Below are positions 1 to 12,329 of a stretch of 64,000 bases of DNA, in pieces (positions within the stretch are counted from its first letter, which is position 1; every line of letters starts with the position of its first letter). A program made the translations under genes and the position numbers. The notes under the pieces are model-generated. The model did not search any database and was not told the DNA's origin. It saw only the letters and a list, made by a program, of their open reading frames with translations. This DNA is from Polytrichum commune (lineage: Eukaryota; Streptophyta; Polytrichopsida; Polytrichales; Polytrichaceae): contig OX485803.1 in NCBI GenBank assembly GCA_950295325.1, positions 57,243,554 to 57,307,553 of the forward strand, in the 5' to 3' direction.

Positions 1-1727
1 GACGACACACCCAACCCCAAGACAATACAATCCCATAATGGTTATTACAATGCATATGCCCCCCCAACACATACACATGCATGGCTCGGCTGCAACCGGG
101 CATCCAATGCATCCTAGGAGCCCCCAGAGATAGCCATACACCCATCCCCCTTGACCCATGAAACACCATTCAATTCATAGAATTCACATATTGTCACGAT
201 AGATTCCCCAATAATGCCACAAGAGAAAAATCCAGCAATTACGACCCCCACATCCAAACTTTAAAAAATGCAACTTGGAACATTAACCCGCTTATGACCA
301 TCACAGTAGGAGTACATGGCGCAGCCCACAAACAATCACTAGAGGTACACGAAAACTTCAAACATACCACCACGAGAAGTCAAAAAACTCGTGAAACACA
401 TGCATCAAAATAGCCATAAAATACATCACATACCTCGTCCTAAATAAGAGAAAACTTGACAACAACCAAGCTCCAGTCAATCCGCCATAAGCTCAAACAA
501 CATCACCAATCCTAGATACTACTACGTCATGGAACGTACCCACCTCCTAGAAGGTAGGAATTACTCCAGCCTTGAAGCCCAATAAAACAAGTTCACGATC
601 AGGAGGAACGGGCTCCCATTCACATCAATGCAAATAAAAAGCACTAATGTTACTTTTATTTTATTTATTATTATGCCACAATGAATGTAGGTATTTTGTC
701 CAATCAATGTAGGTACACTTAATCCAATTAGAAAGACTTGCTTCAAGTATGATGATGTAACATATTTCAAAATCACCCAAGTTGTTCACTGTGCTCAAAG
801 AATAAGAGAGAGATGTCTATGTATCAAACCTCCGAGATGTGTATGTTCCAGTGATTTCAAATTCAATGTGCGTAGTGTAGGAAGTATACGAAGTGATTCA
901 AGAAAAGAAAAAATAACGCCCGTATCTACATACTGGCATGAATGTGAGCCTGTTGGCCCAATGTTGATCACGGTGTTCCGTGATGCAATATAAGGTGTTA
1001 TGCCTTCTTTGGGAGGTGGGCTTTGGTGGTGTACTAGTTATCCCATTTCATTAGGGTGGGGGACGGGGGCTTGTTTATTATATGGTTTTCTTTTGTTTAG
1101 GACTAAGTATGTGAGGTATTTGATGGCATTTTGGTGTATACTTTTCATGAGGGTTTTAATGTTGGATTTTGGGATTGAAGTGTTTCAACATATAATCATT
1201 GTTGAAGAATGTTATGGAAAAGGTTGAAACACCCACAAATTTATCATAGGCTAGTGCGCATTGTGGTCTACACTTACCTAAGGTCTGTAGGTGTTACTTG
1301 TTTTGTTTTTCACGTTCTCCAACCTCCACCGATTAGATTTACACAACAAACTTGTGTTGCATTAGCAAATCTACAATGCAACATCTACAAAAAAAACAAA
1401 ATGAGAACAATAGAGATCACCATGAGAAAAATACCAAGTTAAACAACGCTTTGCTACTACTTTTAGGCATTTGATAAATTTTAAGCAAATTTTAGACCAC
1501 TACTTGTTCAATTTTACCTACTTGCACTTTGATTGCATTGTCTTTTAAAATATGTAGAATTTTCTTGGAATCTTTTTTGTCAACAGAAATTGCTAGGCTT
1601 TGTGACTCAACGTGTTTTTTTTAAAACATTTATGATTTTTCTCCTTCACAAAATTCAAACTTAGTGTATAATTATGAATCACGCAAGATACATGAGCTGT
1701 GTACTTGACCAAATTTGCACCTTGGTG
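1..1727. other. No gene recognised; A/C-rich then AT-rich DNA
   Basis: The first ~560 bases are strikingly poor in G on the plus strand and rich in A and C, like 2.1-3.8 kb, so they may come from the same kind of retroelement. From 560 to 1727 the sequence is AT-rich. Short reading frames exist, but none shows a recognisable domain and they overlap freely in several frames. I see no gene, RNA or clear repeat boundary. Confidence 0.5.
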
Positions 1728-1990
1728 TATTGACCAATGTCTGGGGAAATTTTCGGACATAATCAGTCAAGATCCTAGTGATTCCAAGTTCAACCAATTA
1801 CATGTTGACATCTTCCGGTTTTTCATTATTGATGTGAGGTATATTCTATAGGTCTCTCTAAAATGATTGGTAATTTTCATGAAGTCTAGCTTCTTTGATA
1901 AGAATTTCACTTAGGTCCCATAAAAAACTCAATAGAACTTGGTTCTTTCTTAGGAGTAGAGTCCCCTTGCTTATTTGGATGTTACAATGT
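1728..1990 (+). repeat. Dispersed repeat, diverged copy 1 (partner near 22.8 kb)
   Basis: The stretch reading 'tcaagatccta...ccaagttcaacca..tacatgttga' matches 22,785-22,990 in the same orientation, with shared blocks such as TCAAGATCC, TTCCAAGT and TTACATGTTGA followed by a T-rich run. The copies have many differences and small indels, so the family is old. No coding potential or terminal repeats were found. Confidence 0.45.
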
Positions 1991-2423
1991 AATGAGGGTT
2001 TTTCAATGACACTCAATAGCCACTTGAGAAGGTACAACAAAAGGCCACCCACATGCGCATGGCCAGTGTGCAAATTCACACAATTTCCTCTATCCTCATT
2101 ACAATAATGTGTGCAATTCACACAAATTTCCACAAACAAGACTCATTTTGATGCTATGTAATCTAACCCTCCTACCAAAAATTTCATTCTTGCACAAAAC
2201 AATATTTCTCAATGACTTACACATTTGCATAACTCATCATATAACCAAACACAATATCTTCAAAGAGCCCAACATGTCTATGTTTTCTCTCACTCTCATT
2301 AGCCTCTTGATCTTCAAAACACTCTACACCAACGTCACAAGAAATATGCACGATCACAAAATATCCAGAACTACACATAATACACATCACACAACCAACC
2401 GCAAACCCAAATTAATAATAAAA

Positions 2424-2427
<4 letters not shown>

Positions 2428-2463
<36 letters not shown>
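2428..2463. repeat. (AT)n microsatellite
   Basis: Eighteen uninterrupted AT dinucleotides, lying in A/C-rich DNA upstream of the LINE remnant. Confidence 0.95.
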
Positions 2464-2469
<6 letters not shown>

Positions 2470-3456
2470 ACACTCCTAAGCCTCCCCCACATAAAAAACA
2501 CCCATAACATGCCCATCATAAAAAACATAGCCCCCCCCCATCAATCCTAGCCCACATTGGCACATCATACCCCACACAACACATATCATACATACCATCA
2601 CTCTCCATACCTCCCCACACACATCTACCTCGCACACCCACCCTCCACAAATCATAACCTCACCTATGAAGCTTAACCCCTACCTCATAACACAAAATAA
2701 CATAAACTACATCAAATACTACTTGATTGCAAAAATACACCTCCAAAAATCCAAAACAACCACAATTTTAAATCAAATAATAAACCTAAGCATGCCTATA
2801 CTAATTGGAGGTGACATTCAACCAAATCCTTGACCACTCAATCACATACTAAAAAATCTCTAAAAAGAGTATACACAAAGACATAAGCAATACTTCATGC
2901 CCAACACCCTAAGAGTAAAACCGCACTACTTGCACCTTGAAGACATTTTTACCTCATACCTCTCCCCCAACACACATATTAACAAAATTAATGACGTCCC
3001 GAACCTTAGAAGACACAATTCCCTCCCATTGAAATATTCACCCACTTCCAACTCTATGCCTTCATAATAGCTATTAGCCCCATCCCTTGCTAATGTGACC
3101 AACAACTTGCTAGGCAACTAGACCCAAGGTGCCTTACCATCCTTAGACAACTTGGAGCCCTCCCGCAAACATGCCCATTGCAACACAATGGACCTTCCCA
3201 CCCATCACAATTAATCACAACACCCAACTCACCAACCTCCCCAACCACAACCACCTTTGAACACATTAATCAATAAATTACTCACGGAAGAAATATCACA
3301 CCACATCAACTCCAACAAAACCTCCCATTTACCCCAAGTCAATTGACCCACGAACTCATCAAATGCAACTACCTCATAATTAGATTCACACCAAACCCAA
3401 ACAACACCCTGCCCACACATCCACCACCACAAACACAACCCACACAAACCTCCACC

Positions 3457-3821
3457 ATGTATACCCACATTATTACATGGAACACATGCCATATCAGCTT
3501 CATCCTCCTAGGCATTATGGAACTAATAGAAAACATACAAGACAAACCCACCGTTATTCTATTACAAGAAACCAAACTCTTAAAACACAAATCTACCACT
3601 TACATAGACAATTGATTCTCGGAATACAATCCTCTATAATCGCACAAATGACACAAATCTACAAAGAAACCCACAATCCACAACATCCAAACCCCCAAGA
3701 GGCGGCACTCTTGCCATGATCCACAAAAACATATACTCTACCAAAAATATTACCAAAATTCCCACACCAAGTAACATATCATTGTATCTACTAGTCTTTA
3801 GAATATCAAACAAACCACTCA
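3457..3821 (+). mobile_element. Non-LTR retrotransposon (LINE) endonuclease-domain remnant
   Basis: Translation gives the opening of an APE-type endonuclease, IITWNTCHIS, then LLQETKL about 25 residues later. After a stop at ~3613-3615 and a frame change it continues with RGGTLAMIHKNIY (~3698-3737). In LINE endonucleases these positions are the N-terminal WN strand, the catalytic QETK motif and the GG-A strand. The frame is broken at least twice and no reverse transcriptase follows, so it is a dead fragment. The G-poor, A/C-rich DNA upstream (2.1-3.4 kb) has the same base skew and may be the rest of the element's 5' part. The homology ends where an hAT-like reading starts. Confidence 0.6.
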
Positions 3822-4437
3822 CACACTTGCCCTTATGCAAGACCCTCGTTTCAAAAGACTTAGATGTGTAACTGAGCTTGTAGTTGTAATGCCAACAAAC
3901 GAACTTGTGGAATGATATGATAACCATGTCATTTTGCCTCTCTTGGTGAAGGTAAAGCCAACACTTAAATCCGCAATCCATGGAAGTCTCCAATGATGCA
4001 TGAATTGGGATCAATAAGTAGTGACTCTTTGTTTGATGCCCCTCCCATGACTGAAGAGGCTCGTATGGGGTTGCTTATGCCAATGTTGTCTTTGTCTAGA
4101 GGTTGGCAATTCCCACGAAGCTAGAGGTAGCACCTTTAGAATGGTGGAAAAATATTGCACATAGTAACCTGAATGTTGGATTCCTAGCTAGGCAAGTTCT
4201 TGCAATTTTGAGCTCCCACATAGAAACGGAGCATAAATTTTCCAATGCCAGAGTCCTTTATAATTTATAGAAATGTAGGTTTGGTTTAGAGAACTTAAAT
4301 GCACTAGTCTTTATACAAAAGAGTTGGCCATGTGATGTATATGATGATGGCACATTCAAAGGGGATATCATGGCTGAATAGTTTGCTGATGAGGCTAACC
4401 TCTTGGATGCACATGAAACGGAGCTAGAGGGGTTGGG
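3822..4437 (+). mobile_element. hAT transposase C-terminal remnant
   Basis: The plus strand reads ALMQDPRFKRL at ~3828-3862, the 'LDPR-K' segment of hAT transposases. After disrupted sequence comes LEWWKNIAHSNLNVGFLA, then ILSSHIETEHKFSNARVLYN (4136-4270), the dimerisation region with its WW and the '-TE-xFS-A' block. An in-frame TAG and at least one frame change break it. The downstream part (~4271-4380) reads on as CRFGLENLNALVFIQKSWP, the usual family ending. The fragment abuts the terminal-repeat element starting at 4435. It is inactive; the family assignment rests on motif recognition. Confidence 0.65.
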
Positions 4438-5361
4438 CACATGTGGTGCCCAGCCGGCGCACTGCTATACCCTGCAGCCGCGGGCCCCGCTTCCCGAGAA
4501 ACGGGGGCTCCTGCCACCCAGGCTGTGGCGGCACAGCCTGGGCCGCCACATGGTGATGGTTGGGCCCTCGTAACTTTTGTAGGTTAAGTTTTTTTTTTCC
4601 TTGAATTTTTTTGTGCTTGTTGAAGCTTGAGGACCAGGGGCGTTTCAAGATTTTTTTTATTTTTTTATTTTTTTTCAAACACGGCTTCAATTTGTTGTGT
4701 TTTCTCCAGGATTAATTTGTGGGTTTTGGATCAATTTAATCGAGATGGATGATATGGACATTGTAATTTTTTTTGTATGTTTTTTTTAATCGTGGATGCG
4801 GATACAAGTCTTGTTCGGCGCATGAAGAAGTTGCGGACTCTCGACGGAGTTTGCACTGTCTCCGAGATGAACAACCTGGACAACGGCGGGCACAATCTCA
4901 TCTCCAATAGGCCCCTCGATCGATTTCACGAAATTCTTAAAATTTGGACTAAAATCCAACACAGGGAAGGACGCTAACTAGCCAATGCAATGCACGGCAC
5001 CAAAAAACATGCAAATTCAAGCAAATGACAATCAAATAACCGAGCACGTGCCGAAATCCAAATCTGACTGAAAATTGAGAAAAAACTTTTGGAATCCCTA
5101 AGTTTGTTGCAGACAGAGTGCTATGTCTACTCGGAGCAGTAAAAAACATTTATAAAAAAACTACGGTAAAAAATTAGGTAAAAATTGAGTTTTTTTACCG
5201 CTTTGGGGTAAAACGCAGTGCAGTTTTTACTGCACCGAGCAAAACCCTAGCAGCCCGCGCAGCGGCCCAGCCTGGGCGGTTGCAGCTTTTATGTTGTACC
5301 CTGCCCTGCCTCCTAGGCGGCCATTTTTGGCTGCAGGGCAGCATTTGGGCCTCATGTGCCC
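4435..5361. mobile_element. Candidate non-autonomous DNA transposon with imperfect terminal inverted repeats
   Basis: The left end starts GGGCACATG, with CCCTGCAGCC about 35 bases later. The right end, read on the opposite strand, also starts GGGCACATG and has CCCTGCAGCC at a similar distance. Both ends are GC-rich and hairpin-prone; near 4530-4551 there is a 9-bp stem CAGGCTGTG around a GCGG loop. CTAGAGG just left of the element and CTAGAAGAGG just right suggest a decayed target duplication of ~8 bp, as for hAT elements. The inside holds only a 66-codon reading frame (4777-4977) that I do not recognise. Confidence 0.45.
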
Positions 5362-7690
5362 AGCACTAGAAGAGGCGGGTTGTTTTGAAAACTATGTGGA
5401 GTAGAGTAGTGTAATGTTGGATATGGCTATGGGATTTTCCAGTTGTATCACCATTTCATATTAATACGAAGCCCACATTTTTTTCATCACACAATTTCTC
5501 AATATGAATGTTATCTTGTTGGCATTTCAATTCTAATATAATTATCTTAATTTATCCAGTTTCTATGAGTATTATGGAGCAAAAGACAAACCATACCAAT
5601 ATTGGGTAATGACACAATATGTGGATGTTTTGTATTCTACTATACATACCCTTGGAAATTTGGGAATATACAATTGTTGGTGCACATACCCTTGTGTCAT
5701 TTTCATGTATATATGTTTTACAACACCATTTCTTATGGATGAAAATCTTAAAATCCCATGCCATTAATTTATTGGTATGCCTCAAAGGACATACCATAAT
5801 AACATTGGTCCCAATCATATATTCTTCTTGCATTGGCCACATTGTAACAACTTTGACTCACATATGAGTATCTTAATGTCTTTCAATACATATGAGGTGT
5901 CCTTAAGACACATGTCTTATTTTTTTTTGTGTTTTGAATTAATTTCAAACCCACTTCAAAATTGGTTGTAAAATTCAGGAGTTTTGCCATCATACTTCAT
6001 TAATGGGGCTTTTAGGATGATAACTATTTGTAGCACCCACATCAATCAAGATTTTTAGAACTTGTTTCAAACTTGTTAAGACATATTTAGAAAGACATAT
6101 TTTGGAGTATCTTTTGCATTAAATACAATTTTGACTAAATTAAGAATTTGAAAGAATCCAAAGTAAAATAATGACCTAGGGCGTCAGTTAGTGGTGCATA
6201 ACATTTCTTAGCTACATTCTTAGGTACTATTTGGGTTTAGTGGGTCCATAAATTTGTCGGGAATTATAACCCAACATTCAAGGGGTTAGAGAATATTTCA
6301 CTTGACTAAGGCAAAGGCAATGTGACGCTTGGGACTCTGTACTAGCAACTGTTGAGTACATGCTAGCCACTCACTCGTGCATGGCCAACAATATCCACAT
6401 GCGTGCTGTAAGTAAATTTATTCAACCCTTCACCTATTTGCGGGTAATCGGCTGCCCACAGTGACAAGGTTAACCTCTTATTGTCTGTTGATATACATGA
6501 TTCCCCCAAAATATTTTGAAAATAAAAAACCTCCAAAAAAAGTTGAGTGATGTTATATGAGACCCCTTGACTAAAAAAAAATTACTTCTATTTAGTTGTA
6601 AGAAACTATCCAAAAATGTAACCTTTTTATAATTCACACAAAAGTGGTATCAATGGGTTCCTCTCAATGCCCTCTTTCCAAGCTTGTAGCTCCTCTTTTC
6701 GTTGGAACAGACAATCGATCCATTAGAAACGGCTGATCTAAAAAGGAGAGTCGCCACCCCATAGCCTACCAAAGAATGTTCAGTGGCGAGACAGGAGCTC
6801 GTGAAGAGACAAAAAGGGACCCAACTTACATGCAACGCAACACAGAGGGACGATGGCTGATCCCCAGCTGACATGGCCCAGCCACAGCAGGAAGTTGGTG
6901 GAAATGAGGCTTGAAATGTCGTATAGAGGAATTAGTGTACTATCAAGGACACAAAAGTACCACCCTGACCGCTTGTTTGCTGGCACAGATCGCACATGAA
7001 ACTGTGAACTTAGCGTCGTGAGATAGAGCTGCTGGAGAATTAATCGACTTTCCATCTGCTCTTGCATTGGCAGATTGCTTGCTTATTCACATGTGTATAT
7101 GTACACTGTAGAGCGCAATGCGCTCACATATATGAGACAAGTGAAACATACCATTGATGAGGAGAAAAGAAAGCTTTAAAAGTGACATTGAGTGCTCAAA
7201 ACCAATTTCCTCTTTCAGGAACTCCTGATTATCAACTGTACGTTGCCAGATGCTGAACGCATGCCGGATTGATTAAGCAGGGTGGATGATTAAGTCTCTT
7301 GGTGTACTTATTCTCTACTAGTTGACCTGTGATTACAGTGTTAGTGTCTACTATGTACTCGTGATCAAGTTTGTCACAGGCAAGCTTGATGATTAGGTGA
7401 GAAAGTAAATAGAATGTGGAAATCTGATACTTCTGGGGGCTGGGTATTGAAGAAACTATTGATTTGCATGTAATGTGTTTACTCCACCCGTGCTGTGACT
7501 CGCTTCATGTGAAGCAGGACACTTCTATGCATGCCATGCCATCGAGCTCCAACATTCTCATGCCTAGTGGTAAATCCGAGTGGTTTTGCTGATGTGTCTG
7601 GTCGTGATTGGATACAAGGTGGCACATTATCTACTGCAATTGAAGGCCATGTCATACTTGGCCATTACATCTAATAATGAACACGTTTCA
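5362..7690. other. No gene recognised
   Basis: AT-rich DNA. Short overlapping reading frames on both strands show no domain, no consistent frame and no splice-bounded structure. Nothing supports a gene, RNA or bounded repeat. Confidence 0.5.
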
Positions 7691-8710
7691 CACTACTAGG
7701 GTTCGGGAGATTTTTGAGCTCAACCAGCTAAAATCCGTCCCTTCATAATTTCTACCGGTTTTTTCAAGATTTGATCGGTTGCAAACTTGTTGTCATTAAT
7801 TTGGATCGGCCAATATCCTATATTTTCTTTCAAGTGCCGGTTAATTTCCTCTTCATTGTAATGACAACCGGCCAAAAACTCGGGCATTGATAAGTAAGTT
7901 GGTTTTCCAATTATATCTACAAACAACATACACCATTCAACAACAATGTCCAAAGAACATATCATCATACAACAATAGTATGTAATGATATCAACATCCA
8001 ACAAGAATGATCAATAATTTATCCGTAGCAAGAGTTGAACCTAAAATAAACCATCAACCGGTTGATGACCATGGATAAACTCTTCTATCATACCTAGGTC
8101 TTAAAACCTCATATTAGATTTGAGGCCACAACATGATAAAAGAGTAACCTAACATACCATACTATATACAAAAATGAAATTCACCAACTGTTAAAGTCAA
8201 AATCAACAATATCATCTTCACCTTCAAGAGGAAAACGCCCTGAAAGGTATCTTTGTGGATGTGAAAACAACCATCTAAACTTTGTAGAGTTCCTTCATAA
8301 AGCTATGGCTTCCATTAGTACATTATCAAGATCACCACAAAGATCTTCCATAGACACACTCATAGTACATTCTAAATGCTAGCCGTCAACAATGAACTGC
8401 AATAATGAAGCAAAAGCATTGTTAAGTTTCATGTGACCTACACGGTGGAGAACCTCCCTCATTCAATATTCGCCCATACCCTCGGGAGACCAGCCAATAT
8501 CCGCCTATACCCTCTGGAGACCCAGCTCGTTTCCGCCATTTTCTGAGCCTGAGGGGTTAAATTTCCTACATTATCTCATATTGGTCGGTTGATTTCCTAT
8601 ACTCTTCATATTTAACTCGGTTATACGGCCGAAATCTTCCAAAAAAAATCGGTAATTTTGCAATTTCACTCGGCTAACTTACAACTAGCTGCCGGATCTC
8701 CCCGATCATT
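7691..8710. mobile_element. Possible decayed CACTA-like element
   Basis: The left end begins CACTACTAGGG, a CACTA-type terminus. Both outer ~200 bases are crowded with short CGGTT/CCGGT motifs, like the subterminal repeats of this superfamily: five at about 7,757-7,873 and five at about 8,583-8,697. The right terminus is not intact; GGATCTCCCCGATC near 8,695 only loosely mirrors the left end. No transposase is seen. A 94-codon minus-strand frame (7720-8004) lies in the left subterminal zone and is probably accidental. Confidence 0.3.
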
Positions 8711-9619
8711 GCACACTACCATAAGTTGTCGTAAACACCTGTGACTTTAGTATGGATCTCGTCGCTAGTGTAGTTTGGTGGGATGAGCACTTACTATAAC
8801 ACGGCTCCTTGCATCCATTACCTATTATTTCATAATGTATGAATATAAGGATGAGAAGAGGAATCATATATGAAGTTTTGATTGCTTTTGGAAGCATAAT
8901 ATTTTCAAGAGTTCATGAGTTGGAAACCTAACATGCTTCTTGTATTTATGTGGTTCAAATATGACATCGAATGCGTCATCTATATTCATTGATTTTTAAA
9001 AGATAATATACCCCAACAACCCATTCCCTAGATTCAATGTACAATATAGTTCAAGAGCACCTTCATTGTCCTTATGAATGCTCATTGTAAGGGATCCGGA
9101 GCCCATAGGAAGATGGGGCATTAAGGGCCGGTTTACATCATGGACCATGAATTCGTTCTAGGGCATTGTAAGAGTGTTGATAGGCTATTGAACTTGTTCC
9201 GGGAACACTTCGGTTTACACTAAGGAAAATATGGCAGAGTGGCCATGAAGGTCAAGGTCCCCAAAAAATATATTTTAAGGCCTAAATAATCCAATGACAA
9301 GAAAAGATAAGAAATAATATTATATTTTTTTCAAATTAAAGTTTTATGGGGGTTGTAGATAAAATGGTGGCTCTCATTTCTTATATAATAAATTCAAAAT
9401 TCAAAAAACTAGTGTAATATTATAATTCAAAAAATATATAACGCCTAAATCCATAAAAATAAAATGTTAAATTATATTAAATAAGTCAAACATTAAATTA
9501 AATTACACCAATAAAATTTTAAATTACCTAAAACCAATATATAAGGTTATTCTTTTCAACAAGCTTTCATTTATCTTCTGAACCTATTGTAGCATAGTTT
9601 GTATAGTAATGTGCGGTTT

Positions 9620-9644
9620 TATTATTATTATTATTATTATTATT
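9620..9644. repeat. (ATT)n microsatellite
   Basis: About eight ATT units in AT-rich DNA inside the candidate element at 9.1-10.9 kb. Confidence 0.9.
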
Positions 9645-10816
9645 TTAAATAATAATTATGAAAGAATATATTGCTAATGAGGAGTCACGTATAGTCATAA
9701 AGAGAGTGGTCACAAAATTCTCAAAGGATGCAAAAAATGACATCTCCAATTTTCACCTGCAACCAATTGTTGATTTTATCAAATGTTGTATGGTCCTAAT
9801 CTGCTTCCTTCTCTTTCTAGGACAATTGGAGAAGCCTTTTGGAATTGACATCTTCTAAGATTTGAAGAAGTGACAACAATAGTAAAAATAAAAACAACAA
9901 TAACAACAATATGTACTTGAAAAGAAGAGAAGGTGAGTAACAAAAGAAGAAGCAAAGAAGACGAAAAAAAATCAAGAAAGATTCTATGGAAGTTGGTGGT
10001 TTGGAAGTATAAGAAAAGACAGCAAGAATGAAGTGGAGAGATTTCAAGGTCCATCTACTAATTGCTATTCGAGGCCAGATGAACGAGGAATTTGCAAAAA
10101 CAACCTACAAACAAGGTTTTCTTTTTTACATATGTGAATTTTAAGAATCATGAGTAAATGTTTTTTACAAAAGGTAAAGTTACATGAGGTTGAATGCGGA
10201 TGTATGAGGTAATATGCGGGCATATGTGGGTTGTATGATGAGGCAGTAGAAGACCTTGGCTTTAGCCGTGTAGCCCCTATGCCCCCCTCCCCCAAACCTT
10301 TCACACAAAAATATGAATGTATTGTATTTCACTCAAGTTTGCTTCCTAAACTCTTTCTTCGTCCACGCCCCCAACAACAAGCACTCTACAAATCCATTCT
10401 TGACTCCATATGTTTCTTTCTCTATGCCCCATACTCTTATAAACCAAGCTTTAAAATTGCAAACTTCTTCCATTCTCCTTGCAAAAGTAATGCTTAAATG
10501 TTCACAACATGCTTCACAAGCATGTACAAAAACATATATAATCTTAAGAGCAACATAAGGCTCATCCTCCTCTCCTTCATTGCAACCATGCTTGCTAAAA
10601 TTCAAGGTGAAAACAAGCGAAAACAAGAAGTGAAGCAAAGAAAAGATAAATCAAGTCAAGAGGATGGTTGAACTTGATTTTTTTTCCAAAACTGTATTTT
10701 TTGTGTATATATTAGAAAATCAACACATTCACTTTTTGGTCCATGGTCATTCTTCTTGGTCCACATTTGGTTTACACCTAGTGAGGGGCCCAAGGCTTTC
10801 AAGATCGATTTATTAA

Positions 10817-10860
10817 GAAGTCGGACCATGGAAAAATGCCATCTTCCATGGTCCGACTTC
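10817..10860. repeat. Perfect 17-bp stem hairpin
   Basis: Left arm GAAGTCGGACCATGGAA (10817-10833) and its exact reverse complement (10844-10860) enclose a 10-base loop. It lies next to the right terminus of the candidate element ending at 10884 and shares the GGACCATGG motif with both termini. Confidence 0.85.
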
Positions 10861-10884
10861 CATGGTCCATAGTGTAACTGGCCC

Positions 10885-12329
10885 TTAGGGTAACTCTCTT
10901 GTTTTTTTGTAAGCATGCCAAACCTCTCGGTGACGATATTGTGCAGGACCTCTCCCATGAAGCTCAATGTCTGACATGCTCAAAAGATTTATTATTTGAT
11001 GATTTTTAATTTTGTTTTGTTTTGTTTAAGTTCACCCTCTTGAGAGCACACACTATCCTCTCTCACCCACCCCAATGACACCTTTACTTCCTCATGGACA
11101 AGCATTGGGCTCGAGAAAACCTCCAACCAAATTCTCCGTCCTCGTGGATGTTGGGACGCTCTCACTAACAACATGGTGTTGCATGGATCACGGATAATGG
11201 TGGTCACTAGTTGCTCCGGTAACTAGCCAGATGGTAGTAGCAACCTCTGTAAGTTGTGGGAAGTTCCATGATGGTGGAGAATCCAATATGCGATGGAAGA
11301 TGAATGCCAAAATGCGACAATCTATGGAGCAGATTTTGTTGTCCCAATGTGACAACCAATGTTAGGGACTCAATTGTTCACCCTAGGGCTTGAGACGATG
11401 GCCATGGACAAAGTTTGATCCAAATGCTTCAACTAGGATATATATATATCCACGCAAAAATTATTTGAGAGATTTTCTTTAAATGAGTAAGATTTGAGTG
11501 CATAAAATGGTCTTCCTAAGAAAATTGAAACCAATTCAATTAAGTTTTTTGGTTTTTTTGATTTTAGACAACTCAAATGTTTTATTTTATTGTGCAAAAC
11601 CATACAAGGTTATCAAGGAATTGAAATATATAGAGGGGCAACTCTTGAGAATTTGAGGAGAGTGGCAAGAATGTTTTCACCAAAGATGCCATGGTGCCAA
11701 TCAAGGGGTTTCCACAAGCCATGAGAATTTGACTCTTGTGAGGGATCATGCTGGGACCATTTGGATTGAAAGACTTGACCTTTGACAACAATATAGGATA
11801 ATCGAGGAAGATTGATCAAACTATTTTGCAAGATCTTCTTGAATATACTAGCATCGCCAAGAGCGCGGAGAGTAGTTCTTCGAGGTGTTCGTCGTGGAAC
11901 CGATAACTTGAATGCTAACAAAACTCCAAGATTCCAAAGAAGAAGTTATGGTCTTGGTGGCCTTAAAGCCTCAACAATTCCTTAAAAGATTTGGTTGCAT
12001 CAACATCAATAACTCTCAATCAATAACACTTATAGTGCTCAAATTTTACCACAATTGAGAAAAGGCATCCACCAAAGTGTCCTCAAAATCTCTCATTTAT
12101 AGCTCAATACTTGTGGAGAACTAAGCCCTCAAAGTTGGGTTACTTAGCTGTGATAGTTCTAGGCCCCCTTTGCTTCAACGCTTCATTGCTTATTTTCCAA
12201 CACAAATCAAGCCCTCCAGCTTTGTATACAAGTAACCTACCTCACTAAAAACACTTCATATTTTATTCCTTATCCTTTATAACTTGAAGGGTGACAAGGC
12301 TCCACATCTCCAACCTTTTGTGCTTGTAG
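10885..12329. other. No gene recognised
   Basis: AT-rich DNA with short reading frames on both strands and no recognisable domain. The last bases form a 3' splice-like tract ending TTGTAG just before pseudogene D. Confidence 0.5.

Larger units (their letters stand above)
9125..10884. mobile_element. Candidate Tourist/PIF-Harbinger-like element with terminal inverted repeats
   Basis: The left end reads GGGCCGGTTTACATCATGG followed by ACCATG. The right end, on the opposite strand, reads GGGCCAGTTACACTATGG followed by ACCATGG. The outer flanks are TAA (9122-9124) and TTA (10885-10887), compatible with the 3-bp TWA target preference of Harbinger elements but not an exact direct repeat. GTTTACAC-like motifs recur near both ends (~9,231 and ~10,771). 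No transposase reading frame was found. The right end also holds a long perfect hairpin, listed separately. Confidence 0.45.

Noticed and set aside
7720-8004. 94-codon minus-strand frame at 7.7-8.0 kb as a gene
   Set aside because: It overlaps the CGGTT subterminal motifs of a probable transposon and has no recognisable domain.
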